Below are positions 15,513 through 24,800 of a DNA stretch of 36,346 nucleotides, one piece after another. This DNA is from Acetitomaculum ruminis DSM 5522 (GTDB taxonomy: Bacteria; Bacillota; Clostridia; Lachnospirales; Lachnospiraceae). Under the pieces are notes generated by a model. The model searched no databases. It saw only the letters and a list, made by a program, of their open reading frames with translations, and had not been told where the DNA came from. Both the position numbers and the translations under genes were made by a program. The stretch is taken from the NCBI RefSeq assembly GCF_900112085.1, contig NZ_FOJY01000022.1:1-36346 (forward strand), given 5' to 3'. Each line of letters begins with the position of its first letter. Within the stretch, counting starts at the first letter, position 1.

Positions 15513-16205
15513 ATGAGAATATTGTTGAAGCTAAGTGGAGAAGCGTTAGCAGGTGATAAAAAAAGCGGCTTTGACGAGGCTACTGTATTAGGCGTGGCTA
15601 AACAGGTTAAAGCAGTTAAAGATACGGGAGTTTCATTGGCAGTTGTTACCGGCGGGGGAAATTTCTGGAGGGGCAGAAGTTCCGAAAATATAGAAAGAAC
15701 AAAAGCAGATGCTATTGGAATGATGGCAACTGTGATGAATTGTATTTATGTTTCGGAAATATTCAGAAGTCTTGGAATGAAAACAAGCGTTTACACACCG
15801 TTTTTATGTGGCTCTTTCACAAAGCTTTATTCAAAGGATGCTGTTGAAGAAAGCTTTGCAAAGGATGAGGTTGTATTTTTTGCAGGCGGAACGGGACATC
15901 CTTATTTTTCAACAGATACAGCAACCTTACTAAGAGCAGTTGAAATTCAGGCTGACAGGATTCTTCTTGCCAAGTCCATAGACGGAGTTTATGATAGTGA
16001 CCCAGCTATCAATAAAGACGCTAAAAAATACGATAGGATTACTATTGAAGAGGTAGTAGAAAAGAAACTTGGTGTAGTAGATATGGCTGCCTCGGTATTG
16101 GCAATGGAAAATAAAATGACGATGCAAATCTTTGACTTAAATGAAAAAGATAGTATAATAAATGCTGTTAAAGACGAAAATATAGGTACATTGGTTACAG
16201 CATAG
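15513..16205 (+). CDS. pyrH: Uridylate kinase (UMP kinase)
   Basis: A 230-residue amino-acid-kinase-fold enzyme that phosphorylates UMP to UDP. Characteristic parts: LLKLSGEALAG at the start, VVTGGGNFWRGR (about 44-55), the UMP-binding region DAIGMMATVMN, GGTGHPYFSTDTAT (about 125-138) and the ATP-binding KSIDGVYDSDP. Bacterial UMP kinases are hexameric and allosterically controlled by UTP and GTP. It begins 5 nt after the bactofilin stop and is followed by frr, the almost universal pyrH-frr order. Confidence 0.97.
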   Translation: MRILLKLSGEALAGDKKSGFDEATVLGVAKQVKAVKDTGVSLAVVTGGGNFWRGRSSENIERTKADAIGMMATVMNCIYVSEIFRSLGMKTSVYTPFLCGSFTKLYSKDAVEESFAKDEVVFFAGGTGHPYFSTDTATLLRAVEIQADRILLAKSIDGVYDSDPAINKDAKKYDRITIEEVVEKKLGVVDMAASVLAMENKMTMQIFDLNEKDSIINAVKDENIGTLVTA

Positions 16206-16221
16206 CATTGGAGGAATTATA

Positions 16222-16776
16222 ATGAGCGAACTTTTAACTGACTTAGAAGAAAGAATGAAAAAGTCAATTTCAAATCTTGATGAAGAATATACTTCAATAA
16301 GGGCAGGACGTGCAAATCCTCATATCCTTGATAAGGTAAAGGTGGATTATTATGGTGCACCGACACCTTTATCACAGGTTGCAAATATAAGTGTGCCTGA
16401 GGCAAGAATGATTCAGATTCAGCCTTGGGATGCATCATTATTGAAGGATATTGAAAAAGCTATTTTAACATCTGATTTAGGACTTAATCCAACTAACGAT
16501 GGAAAAGGAATCAGACTTCTTTTTCCGGAACTTACAGAGGACAGAAGAAAAGAACTTGTTAAAGATGTTAAGAAAAAAGGCGAAAATTGTAAAGTTGCTG
16601 TTAGAAATATCAGAAGAGATGGAAATGACACCATAAAAAAACAGCAAAAGAACAAAGAAATTTCCGATGATGAAGTTAAGGAATTAACAGATAAAATTCA
16701 AAAGATTACAGATAAATACATCAAACAGGTTGATGATGCCATAGAATCCAAATCAAAAGAGATAATGACAATTTAG
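16222..16776 (+). CDS. frr: Ribosome recycling factor
   Basis: 184 residues, full length. The family signature SIRAGRANPHILDKVKVDYY is near 25-44, then TPLSQVANISVPEARMIQIQ. The conserved helix of domain I at the C-terminus (KKKGENCKVAVRNIRRDGND and onward) carries the conserved Arg residues. With EF-G it splits post-termination ribosomes. GGAGG lies before the ATG, 16 nt after pyrH. Confidence 0.97.
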   Translation: MSELLTDLEERMKKSISNLDEEYTSIRAGRANPHILDKVKVDYYGAPTPLSQVANISVPEARMIQIQPWDASLLKDIEKAILTSDLGLNPTNDGKGIRLLFPELTEDRRKELVKDVKKKGENCKVAVRNIRRDGNDTIKKQQKNKEISDDEVKELTDKIQKITDKYIKQVDDAIESKSKEIMTI

Positions 16777-16824
16777 CTTTATGGATAATCTTGGATTTTA
16801 GAAAATCTATGGAATTTTAAGTAA

Positions 16825-16864
16825 AAGGAGCATGATTATCATGTTCCTTATATTTTAGTATAAT
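16825..16864 (+). promoter_or_regulatory. Hairpin plus promoter between frr and uppS
   Basis: AAGGAGCATGA (16825-16835) pairs with TCATGTTCCTT (16839-16849), one G-U, 3-nt loop, followed by ATATTTTAG: a partial terminator. TATAAT (16859-16864) is a consensus -10, and TTATCA in the hairpin loop (16836-16841) stands 17 nt upstream as a -35. The uppS-to-polC unit may therefore have its own start here. Confidence 0.5.
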
Positions 16865-16913
16865 AATTATTAATGAGAAATCCTGATAAAATATATTTAA
16901 ATGGAGATAATTT

Positions 16914-17624
16914 ATGAAGATACCACAACATGTAGCTGTTATTTTAGATGGAAATGGAAGATGGGCCAAAGAAAGAAAAATGCCAAGAACCTATGGTCAT
17001 AAACAAGGTGCTAAAACCTTAGAGGATATGTGCGAAATTGTTTATAATGAAGGTATTAAATATTTTACAGTATATGCTTTTTCTACTGAAAACTGGGCTC
17101 GCCCTCCAAAAGAAGTGGTAGCTATCATGACACTTCTTAGAAATTATATGAAAACAAGTATTAAAAGAGCAAATGACAATAACATGAGAGTCAGAGTAAT
17201 TGGCGATTTAGATAAGCTTGATGATGATCTTAAAGAAAGTATTCTGAAGCTTGAAGATGCTACCAAAGACAATACGGGATTGAATTTTCAAATTGCATTA
17301 AACTATGGTTCAAGGGATGAAATGATTCGTGCCATGAAAAAAATGTTTATTGAAATGAAAGAAAACAATGAAGACGCAGACGCCATAACCATGGAACGCT
17401 TTTCTTCTTTTTTAGATACGAAAGATATACCGAATCCGGATCTTTTAATAAGGACTTCAGGAGAGGAAAGAATTTCCAATTTCCTTTTATGGCAGATAGC
17501 CTATAGTGAACTTTATTTTACAGATGTAAACTGGCCGGATTTTAATAGGGAAGAATTACTTAAAGCTATAGAGTCCTACAATTTACGAGACAGAAGATAT
17601 GGCAAAATAAAGGAGGAAGAATAA
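16914..17624 (+). CDS. uppS: Isoprenyl transferase (undecaprenyl diphosphate synthase)
   Basis: A 236-residue cis-prenyltransferase that extends farnesyl diphosphate with isopentenyl diphosphate to the C55 cell-wall carrier. It begins with the catalytic ILDGNGRWAKERKMPRTYGH (D12 binds Mg). FSTENWARP (about 56-64) and the C-terminal LIRTSGEERISNFLLWQIAY plus FTDVNWPDF are diagnostic. Length is normal. Its stop overlaps the cdsA start by one base (TAATG), so the two are coupled. Confidence 0.96.
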   Translation: MKIPQHVAVILDGNGRWAKERKMPRTYGHKQGAKTLEDMCEIVYNEGIKYFTVYAFSTENWARPPKEVVAIMTLLRNYMKTSIKRANDNNMRVRVIGDLDKLDDDLKESILKLEDATKDNTGLNFQIALNYGSRDEMIRAMKKMFIEMKENNEDADAITMERFSSFLDTKDIPNPDLLIRTSGEERISNFLLWQIAYSELYFTDVNWPDFNREELLKAIESYNLRDRRYGKIKEEE

Positions 17625-18433
17625 TGTTTAAGGAAAGGCTTATAAGCGGCATTATACTTGTTGTCCTGGCACTTTTTTTAATAATTCTTGGAGGAAATAT
17701 ACTTCTTTTAACAGTTACCGTTCTTTCCGGCATAGGAATGTATGAACTATACAAAATCGCTGATATTCAAAAAAATATTTTAGGAATAATATCATATATT
17801 TCAATGATTGCCTATTATGTTTTTTTGTATTTTAAAATGCCTGATAAGTACACTATAATACTTATACTAGTGCTTTTAATGCTTCTTATGACAGCTTATG
17901 TTTTTACTTTTCCAAAATATAAGGCAAAAGATGTAATTATGGCAGTATTTGGCTTTATTTATGTTGCTTTGATGCTTTCGTATATATATAAAACCAGAAT
18001 GTTGCCGGGAGGAGCCTTTAGCGTTTGGCTGATATTTATATGCTCCTGGGGGTGTGATACCTGTGCTTATTGTGTTGGTAAACTTATTGGTAAGCATAAA
18101 ATGACTCCTGTGCTTTCCCCTAAAAAAACAATCGAAGGTGGAATTGGAGGACTTATAGGAGCAGCTTTACTGGGAATAATATATGGATATTTTACAAAAG
18201 ATTATGTTAATGGGTATTCAATATCCCTTCCACTGGCTTATGGTATAATTGCTTTTGTGGGAGGTCTTATTTCTATGGTGGGTGATCTTGCTGCATCAGC
18301 CATAAAAAGAGACAACGATGTAAAAGACTATGGAAATCTTATACCAGGACACGGAGGAATCTTAGACAGATTTGACAGTGTTATATTTACAGCTCCGGTA
18401 ATATTTTATCTGGCAGAATTTTTATTAAGATAA
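17624..18433 (+). CDS. cdsA: Phosphatidate cytidylyltransferase (CDP-diglyceride synthase)
   Basis: A 269-residue integral membrane enzyme (about 7-8 helices) that makes CDP-diacylglycerol for phospholipids. The C-terminal signature is clear: LSPKKTIEGGIGG near 163-175 and AIKRDNDVKDYGNLIPGHGG followed by ILDRFDS near 228-255. GGAGG sits inside the uppS end. It lies in the usual uppS-cdsA-dxr-rseP order of Firmicutes. Confidence 0.95.
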   Translation: MFKERLISGIILVVLALFLIILGGNILLLTVTVLSGIGMYELYKIADIQKNILGIISYISMIAYYVFLYFKMPDKYTIILILVLLMLLMTAYVFTFPKYKAKDVIMAVFGFIYVALMLSYIYKTRMLPGGAFSVWLIFICSWGCDTCAYCVGKLIGKHKMTPVLSPKKTIEGGIGGLIGAALLGIIYGYFTKDYVNGYSISLPLAYGIIAFVGGLISMVGDLAASAIKRDNDVKDYGNLIPGHGGILDRFDSVIFTAPVIFYLAEFLLR

Positions 18434-18512
18434 AAAATTAAAAAATAATTCTTAAAATAGACACAATTATTCTCTAAAATGAAAACTTGTGAAAAATAAA
18501 AAGGTGAATTGC

Positions 18513-19655
18513 ATGAAAAATATCGTGATTCTTGGCTCTACAGGTTCTATTGGAACCCAGGCATTAGAGATAATAGAGGAAAAAAATGATCTGGCAGCTT
18601 ATGCTTTGGCTGCTAATAAAAATATTAAGCTTTTAGAAGAACAATGTAGAAAATTCAAGCCTAAAAAGGTTTGCGTTTATGACAGTGAAAGTGCAAAAAA
18701 GTTTAAAGAAAATATAAAAGACCTTTCAATAGAAGTACTTTCTGGAATGGATGGACTTATTGAGTTGGCAACCATGAAAAACAGCGATATAGTCTTAGGT
18801 GCAATGGTGGGAATGATAGGAATAAGGCCTACAATAGCAGCCATAAAATCCAAAAAGACAATAGCTTTGGCAAATAAGGAAACTTTGGTATGTGCAGGAC
18901 ATATTATTATGGATCTTGCAAAAAAAGAAGGCGTGGATATTTTGCCGGTTGACAGTGAACATAGTGCCATTTTCCAATCTTTAAATGGTGAAAATCATGA
19001 CACTGTTTCAAAGATACTCCTTACTGCTTCCGGAGGCCCTTTCAGGGGTAAAAGTATAGAAGAACTTAGAAACATTAAGCCAGAGGATGCGTTAAAACAT
19101 CCAAACTGGAATATGGGTAGAAAAATTACCATTGACTCTTCAACTTTAGTAAATAAGGGACTAGAGGTAATTGAAGCAAAATGGCTTTTTGACGTAGATG
19201 CGAAAAATATTCAGGTGGTGGTTCAACCCCAAAGTATAATCCATTCCATGGTGGAATATTGTGACGGAGCAGTTATTGCCCAGCTTGGAGTTCCAGATAT
19301 GAAACTTCCTATTCAGTATGCTTTTACATGGCCCAAAAGAAAGCCAATGTATAATAATAAACTGGATTTTTGGGAGCTTAAAAATATTACCTTTGATAAA
19401 CCGGATATGGAGACTTTCTATGGATTAAGGCTTGCTTATGATGCCATAGAAAAAGGAGGAAATCTTCCAACGGTTTATAATGCCGCAAACGAACTTGCAG
19501 TAGCAAAATTTTTAGAAAATAAAATTGATTATCTTCAAATTCCGGAGATAATAGATTATTCTATGAAAAATTGTAGTTTTCTTGAGTCACCTTCCATAGA
19601 AAAAATATTGGAAACAGAAAGAGAAGTATATGAATTAATAGAAAGCAGGTGGTAA
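18513..19655 (+). CDS. dxr: 1-deoxy-D-xylulose-5-phosphate reductoisomerase
   Basis: About 380 residues; the committed NADPH-dependent step of the MEP isoprenoid pathway. NADPH-binding GSTGSIGTQALEI is at 8-20, followed by LANKETLVCAG, the substrate and metal region VDSEHSAIFQSL, TASGGPFRG, and KITIDSSTLVNKGLEVIEA. The ATG at 18513 is chosen because AAGGTGA lies 6 nt upstream and the protein then begins at the dinucleotide fold; a GTG at 18489 would add eight residues. Together with uppS and ispG in this chain it supplies isoprenoids for the cell-wall carrier. Confidence 0.96.
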   Translation: MKNIVILGSTGSIGTQALEIIEEKNDLAAYALAANKNIKLLEEQCRKFKPKKVCVYDSESAKKFKENIKDLSIEVLSGMDGLIELATMKNSDIVLGAMVGMIGIRPTIAAIKSKKTIALANKETLVCAGHIIMDLAKKEGVDILPVDSEHSAIFQSLNGENHDTVSKILLTASGGPFRGKSIEELRNIKPEDALKHPNWNMGRKITIDSSTLVNKGLEVIEAKWLFDVDAKNIQVVVQPQSIIHSMVEYCDGAVIAQLGVPDMKLPIQYAFTWPKRKPMYNNKLDFWELKNITFDKPDMETFYGLRLAYDAIEKGGNLPTVYNAANELAVAKFLENKIDYLQIPEIIDYSMKNCSFLESPSIEKILETEREVYELIESRW

Positions 19656-19656
19656 T

Positions 19657-20691
19657 TTGAGAATAATAGTAGCATTATTAATATTTAGCCTTATAATAAT
19701 TTTCCACGAATTTGGACATTTTTTGTTGGCCAAAAAAAATGGAATTTGTGTATTGGAATTTTCACTGGGTCTTGGACCTACCATAGTGGGATTTACAAAA
19801 GGAGAGACTAAATATTCATTAAAGCTTTTGCCTTTTGGTGGCGCTTGTATGATGCTTGGGGAAGATGAGGATTCTGATAATGAAAGAGCCTTTGGTAATA
19901 AATCAATAGCAGCAAGGATGTCTGTAGTTTTGGCAGGTCCTATATTTAATTTCATTTTAGCCTTCATTTTTTCTGTAATAATAATTGGAACAATAGGATA
20001 TGATTCTCCCGTTATTTCAGGGGTAATAGAAGGTTCATCTGCTGAAGAAGTAGGCCTGAAAGAAGGAGATAAAATCCTTAAAATAGATAATACAAATGTT
20101 ACAATTTACAGAGATATTTCTCTTTATACAACTACACATCCAAATGCTCAAAAAGTTGATGTAGTATATGAAAGAGATGGTAAAAGTTACGAAACCACTA
20201 TTACGCTTAAGGCCAGTAAAGAAGACGGAAGAAAGCTTATGGGTATAGCAGGAAGCATAGGAAGAGTAAAAGGTGATGTTTTCACAGTTATAAAATACAG
20301 CTTTAATGAAGTTGGCTTTTGGATAAAACTTACCGTGGCAAGCTTAAAGATGCTTGTAACAGGGGGAGTATCATTAAATGACATGTCAGGCCCTGTAGGA
20401 ATAGTAAATGTAATTGGAAATACCTATGAACAGTCCATCATGGAAGGATTGTTAGTTACATTTTTAAATATGTCAAATATGATAATTTTATTAAGTGCCA
20501 ACCTTGGAGTAATGAACCTTCTTCCGATTCCGGCACTTGATGGTGGAAGATTTGTATTTTTGTTTATTGAAGCAATTAGAGGAAAGAAATTTGATCCTCA
20601 AAAAGAAGGCCTAGTAAATACAGCATTTTTTGCTATATTAATGGTATTTATGGTGCTTATAATGATTAATGATATTAGAAAGCTATTTTAA
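19657..20691 (+). CDS. rseP: RseP-type site-2 metalloprotease
   Basis: A 344-residue intramembrane zinc protease. The first helix contains HEFGH (H17, E18, H21). A conserved LPFGGACMMLGEDED stretch follows, then one PDZ domain (about 120-205, GSSAEEVGLKEGDKILKIDN). A final helix pair holds NLLPIPALDGGRFVFL with the second zinc ligand Asp. Relatives cut anti-sigma factors and leftover signal peptides. The start is TTG 19657, one base after the dxr stop; AGGTGG lies 4 nt upstream, a rather short spacing. No other start is near. Confidence 0.94.
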   Translation: MRIIVALLIFSLIIIFHEFGHFLLAKKNGICVLEFSLGLGPTIVGFTKGETKYSLKLLPFGGACMMLGEDEDSDNERAFGNKSIAARMSVVLAGPIFNFILAFIFSVIIIGTIGYDSPVISGVIEGSSAEEVGLKEGDKILKIDNTNVTIYRDISLYTTTHPNAQKVDVVYERDGKSYETTITLKASKEDGRKLMGIAGSIGRVKGDVFTVIKYSFNEVGFWIKLTVASLKMLVTGGVSLNDMSGPVGIVNVIGNTYEQSIMEGLLVTFLNMSNMIILLSANLGVMNLLPIPALDGGRFVFLFIEAIRGKKFDPQKEGLVNTAFFAILMVFMVLIMINDIRKLF

Positions 20692-20738
20692 CCAGAAAAT
20701 AATACAGTCCATGCCGGTTTTGACAGGGAGGTTATATT

Positions 20739-21791
20739 TTGACCAGAGAAAATACAAAAGTAATAAATATAGGTGGAGTAAAAATAGGTGGTGGTAATCC
20801 CATAAGGATTCAGTCTATGACCAATACAAAAACTTCAGATGTAGAAGCTACAGTTAAACAGATAGATGCCCTTACAAAAGCAGGATGTGAGATTATAAGA
20901 TGTGCAGTTCCCGATATGGAAGCTGCACTTGCTTTAAAAGAAATAAAAAAACAAATCTCCATTCCATTAGTAGCTGATATCCATTTTAATTATAAATTAG
21001 CAATTGCTTCCATGGAAAACGGTGCTGATAAAATCAGAATTAATCCCGGAAATATCGGAGATACAGACCGAATAAAAGCAGTAGTAGAAGTAGCAAAAGA
21101 AAGAAATATTCCAATAAGAGTTGGGGTAAACAGCGGTTCCTTAGAAAAAGATATTGTTGAAAAATACAATGGTGTTACAGCCCAGGGAATAGTTGAAAGC
21201 GCTCTGGACAAGGTAAAAATAATAGAAGACCTAGGCTATGATAATTTAGTTGTTAGCATAAAATCCGCAGATGTAATGATGTGCCTACAGGCTCATGAAC
21301 TTATCAGTAAACAGATAAATTATCCATTACATGTTGGAATAACAGAAGCCGGTACCATTATTTCAGGTAATATCAAATCTTCCATAGGTCTTGCTCTTAT
21401 ATTAAATCAGGGAATAGGTGATACCATAAGAGTATCCCTTACAGGAAGTCCTTTGGAGGAAATTAAATCCGCAAAAATAATTTTAAGAACATTGGGTCTT
21501 AGAAAAGGAGGAATTGAGATAGTTTCCTGCCCTACCTGCGGAAGAACACAGATAGATCTTATAGGTCTTGCCAATAAAGTAGAAAATATGGTGGAGGATA
21601 TTCCCCTTGATATTAAAGTAGCGGTAATGGGTTGTGTGGTAAACGGGCCTGGTGAGGCTAAAGAAGCAGATATTGGAATTGCCGGTGGAAAAGGTGAAGG
21701 AATCATCATAAAAAATGGTGAGATTTTAAAGAAAGTTAAAGAAGAAGCTTTGTTAGATGAACTTCGCATGGAAATATTGAAGTTTATGTAG
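20739..21791 (+). CDS. ispG: 4-hydroxy-3-methylbut-2-en-1-yl diphosphate synthase (flavodoxin-type IspG)
   Basis: 350 residues, with a TIM-barrel N-terminal part (IQSMTNTKTSDVEATVKQID, VADIHFNYKLA, INPGNIG) and a C-terminal [4Fe-4S] domain with C264 and C267 (CPTCGRTQID) and C299, then E306 in GCVVNGPGEAKEADIG. It catalyses the penultimate step of the MEP pathway and needs a reduced ferredoxin or flavodoxin. TTG 20741-20739 frame start: the codon begins at 20739 with AGGGAGG 7 nt upstream. It links dxr and uppS to the Fe-S supply from the nearby SUF pair. Confidence 0.96.
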   Translation: MTRENTKVINIGGVKIGGGNPIRIQSMTNTKTSDVEATVKQIDALTKAGCEIIRCAVPDMEAALALKEIKKQISIPLVADIHFNYKLAIASMENGADKIRINPGNIGDTDRIKAVVEVAKERNIPIRVGVNSGSLEKDIVEKYNGVTAQGIVESALDKVKIIEDLGYDNLVVSIKSADVMMCLQAHELISKQINYPLHVGITEAGTIISGNIKSSIGLALILNQGIGDTIRVSLTGSPLEEIKSAKIILRTLGLRKGGIEIVSCPTCGRTQIDLIGLANKVENMVEDIPLDIKVAVMGCVVNGPGEAKEADIGIAGGKGEGIIIKNGEILKKVKEEALLDELRMEILKFM

Positions 21792-21813
21792 TTATTGAAA
21801 GGCTGGTGGAATA

Positions 21814-24800
21814 TTGGAGAAATTATTTTCTGAAGTTTTTCCTACATTAAAACTTGATAATACCACGAACGAACTTTTAAAAGAAGCAAGAGTTTTAAAA
21901 GTATCTTCAAACAGAAATCACGATTACATTAATGTTTACATTAATAATAACAGATTGATACCTAAATTTCGAATCTATAAAATAGAAGACAGTATAAAAA
22001 CTCAGCTTTTTCCGGGAAATAGAATAACGATAAAGGTATATGAGCATTTTGATTTGTCAGATGCTTATACACCGAAAAAACTTTATGAAGCATACAGGGA
22101 AAGTATGCTTTTTGAGTTAAGAAGAGAAAGTATGATGGAATACAATATGCTTTCCCATGCTGATATAAATTTTTTAAGTGATAAGGTAATGTCCATTAAA
22201 ATAAATGATTCTGTAATATCCAGGCAGAAAATAAAATCTCTAAAGGGTTACATCACAGATGTTTTTAATGAAAGATGTGGTGTGGAGTTAGAAGTTCACG
22301 AAGAGTTTACAGAAAATTTCTCAGATTATCTTTTAAAAGAAAATGAGATAAGAATGAGACAGGAAATCGATAACATTGTGGAAAACTCATCCTTGAGTCG
22401 TAAAAAAGAAGAAGAAAACTCCAAGGATGTGGATAACATTATCCCAAAAGGAAATGAATCAAAAGAGAACAATTCAGAAGATTCACAAAAAAATCAAAAG
22501 AAAGATACTGATAAAGCTAAATCTTACAAGGCAAAAGAAGGAGGATTTAGCAGAAGAAGAACCTCAGTAAAAGAAGAAAATATGATCTACGGCCGTGATT
22601 TCGAAGGCGAGGAAATCAACTTATGTGATATAGCTGAAGAAATGGGTGAAGTTATCGTTAAGGGTAAAATTATTGAGGTTGAAACCCGTGAAATCAGAGA
22701 CGAAAGAACAATTATTACCTTTACCCTTACTGATTTTACAGATTCTATTCAGGCAAAAATATTTGTCACAAATGAAGAACTTCCTGCTACTTTAAACGCT
22801 TTAAAAAAAGGAAAATTTGTAAAAGTTAAAGGAGTAACTGCTCTTACCAAGTATGACAGGGATATTACCATAAATTCCGTAAGAGGAATTAAACCTACCG
22901 CGGATTTTTCAAATCAGAGAATGGATACAGCCCCTGTAAAAAGAGTTGAACTACACTGTCACACCAAGATGAGTGACATGGATGGCGTATCAGATGTAAA
23001 AGATATTGTTAAACAGGCCATAAAATGGGGACATTCAGCTATTGCCATTACTGACCATGGTGCAATTCAGGCCTTCCCTGATGCACATCATGTAGTTGAA
23101 GATTCAAAAAATGCCATAAAAGTAATTTACGGAGTGGAAGCATACCTTGTAGATGACTTAAGACAAATTGTAGAATATCCCAAAGATGCAATTTTAGAAA
23201 ATCGTTTAAAAGAATACGGACAAAACTTTGACGGTGATTTTGTTGTTTTTGATTTGGAAACCACAGGTTTTTCTGCTAATAAAGACAGAATCATAGAAAT
23301 CGGTGCGGTAAAAGTATCAAATGGAAAGATAGAAAAGAGATTTTCAAGTTTTGTAAATCCAAAGATACCTATTCCATTTAAGATAGAACAGCTTACAGGC
23401 ATAAACGATGACATGGTATTAGATGCTCCGGTCATGGAGGAAGTTCTTCCTGAGTTTTTAGAATTTTGCAAGGGCTGTGTTTTAGTTGCTCATAATGCAT
23501 CTTTTGATGTGGGATTTATAAAAGAAAAAGCTAGAAGAATAGGAAAAGATGTGGATTTTTGTGTGATAGATACTGTAGGTCTTGCAAGACTTCTCCTTCC
23601 AAATTTAAACAGATTCAAGCTTGATACAGTTGCAAAAGCCCTTAATATTTCCCTTGAAAATCACCACAGAGCAGTTGATGATGCCGCCTGTACCGCAGAA
23701 ATTTTTGTGAAATTTATAAAAATGTTAAAGGAAAGGGATATTTTTAATACGGATGAGTTATACGATAAGGGAAAACTTTCCGTTGAAGCTATCCAAAAGC
23801 TTAAAACCTACCATGCCATTATTTTAGCCAGAAATGATATAGGAAGAGTAAACTTATACAGACTTGTTTCAATGTCTCATTTAAAATATTTTCATAAAAG
23901 GCCCATAATACCTAAAAGTGAATTCTCAAAATATAGGGAAGGACTGATACTTGGTAGTGCCTGTGAGGCAGGAGAATTATTTCAGGCCATGCTGGCAGAA
24001 AAATCTGATGAATATATTGCTCAAATAGTTAATTATTATGATTATCTTGAGGTTCAGCCTATTGGCAATAACCGATTTATGATAGCATCAGATAAGCATT
24101 GGGTAAAAAACGAAGAAGATTTAAGAGATTTAAATCGAAAAATAATAGAACTAGGTGACAAATTTAAAAAGCCTGTAGTAGCTACCTGTGATGTACATTT
24201 TCTAAATCCGGAGGATGAAGTATACAGGAGAATAATAATGAAGGGAAAGGGCTTTGATGATGCCGATAATCAGGCACCTTTGTTTTTACATACAACAGAT
24301 GAAATGCTGGAAGAATTTTCCTATCTTGGATATGACAAGGCAAGGGAAATTGTCATAGATAATCCTAATTTTATTTCAGACTGTTGTGAAAATATATCAC
24401 CTGTAAGACCTGATAAGTGTCCACCTCAGATTGAAAATTCTGATGCTACCCTTACTAATATTTGTTTAGACAAGGCAAAGCAAATATACGGAGAAAATCT
24501 TCCGGAAGTTGTAGACAAAAGACTGAAAAAAGAGCTAAATTCCATTATTTCCAATGGATTTGCCGTAATGTATATTATTGCCCAAAAACTTGTATGGAAG
24601 TCCAATGATGATGGATATCTGGTAGGCTCCAGGGGATCTGTAGGTTCTTCCTTTGTGGCTACAATGGCAGGAATTACAGAGGTAAACCCTTTAAGTCCTC
24701 ATTATATTTGTCCTAAATGTCATTATTACGATTTTGACTCGGAAGAGGTAAAATCCTATGCCGGTCGATGCGGTGTTGACATGCCGGATGCCACCTGTCC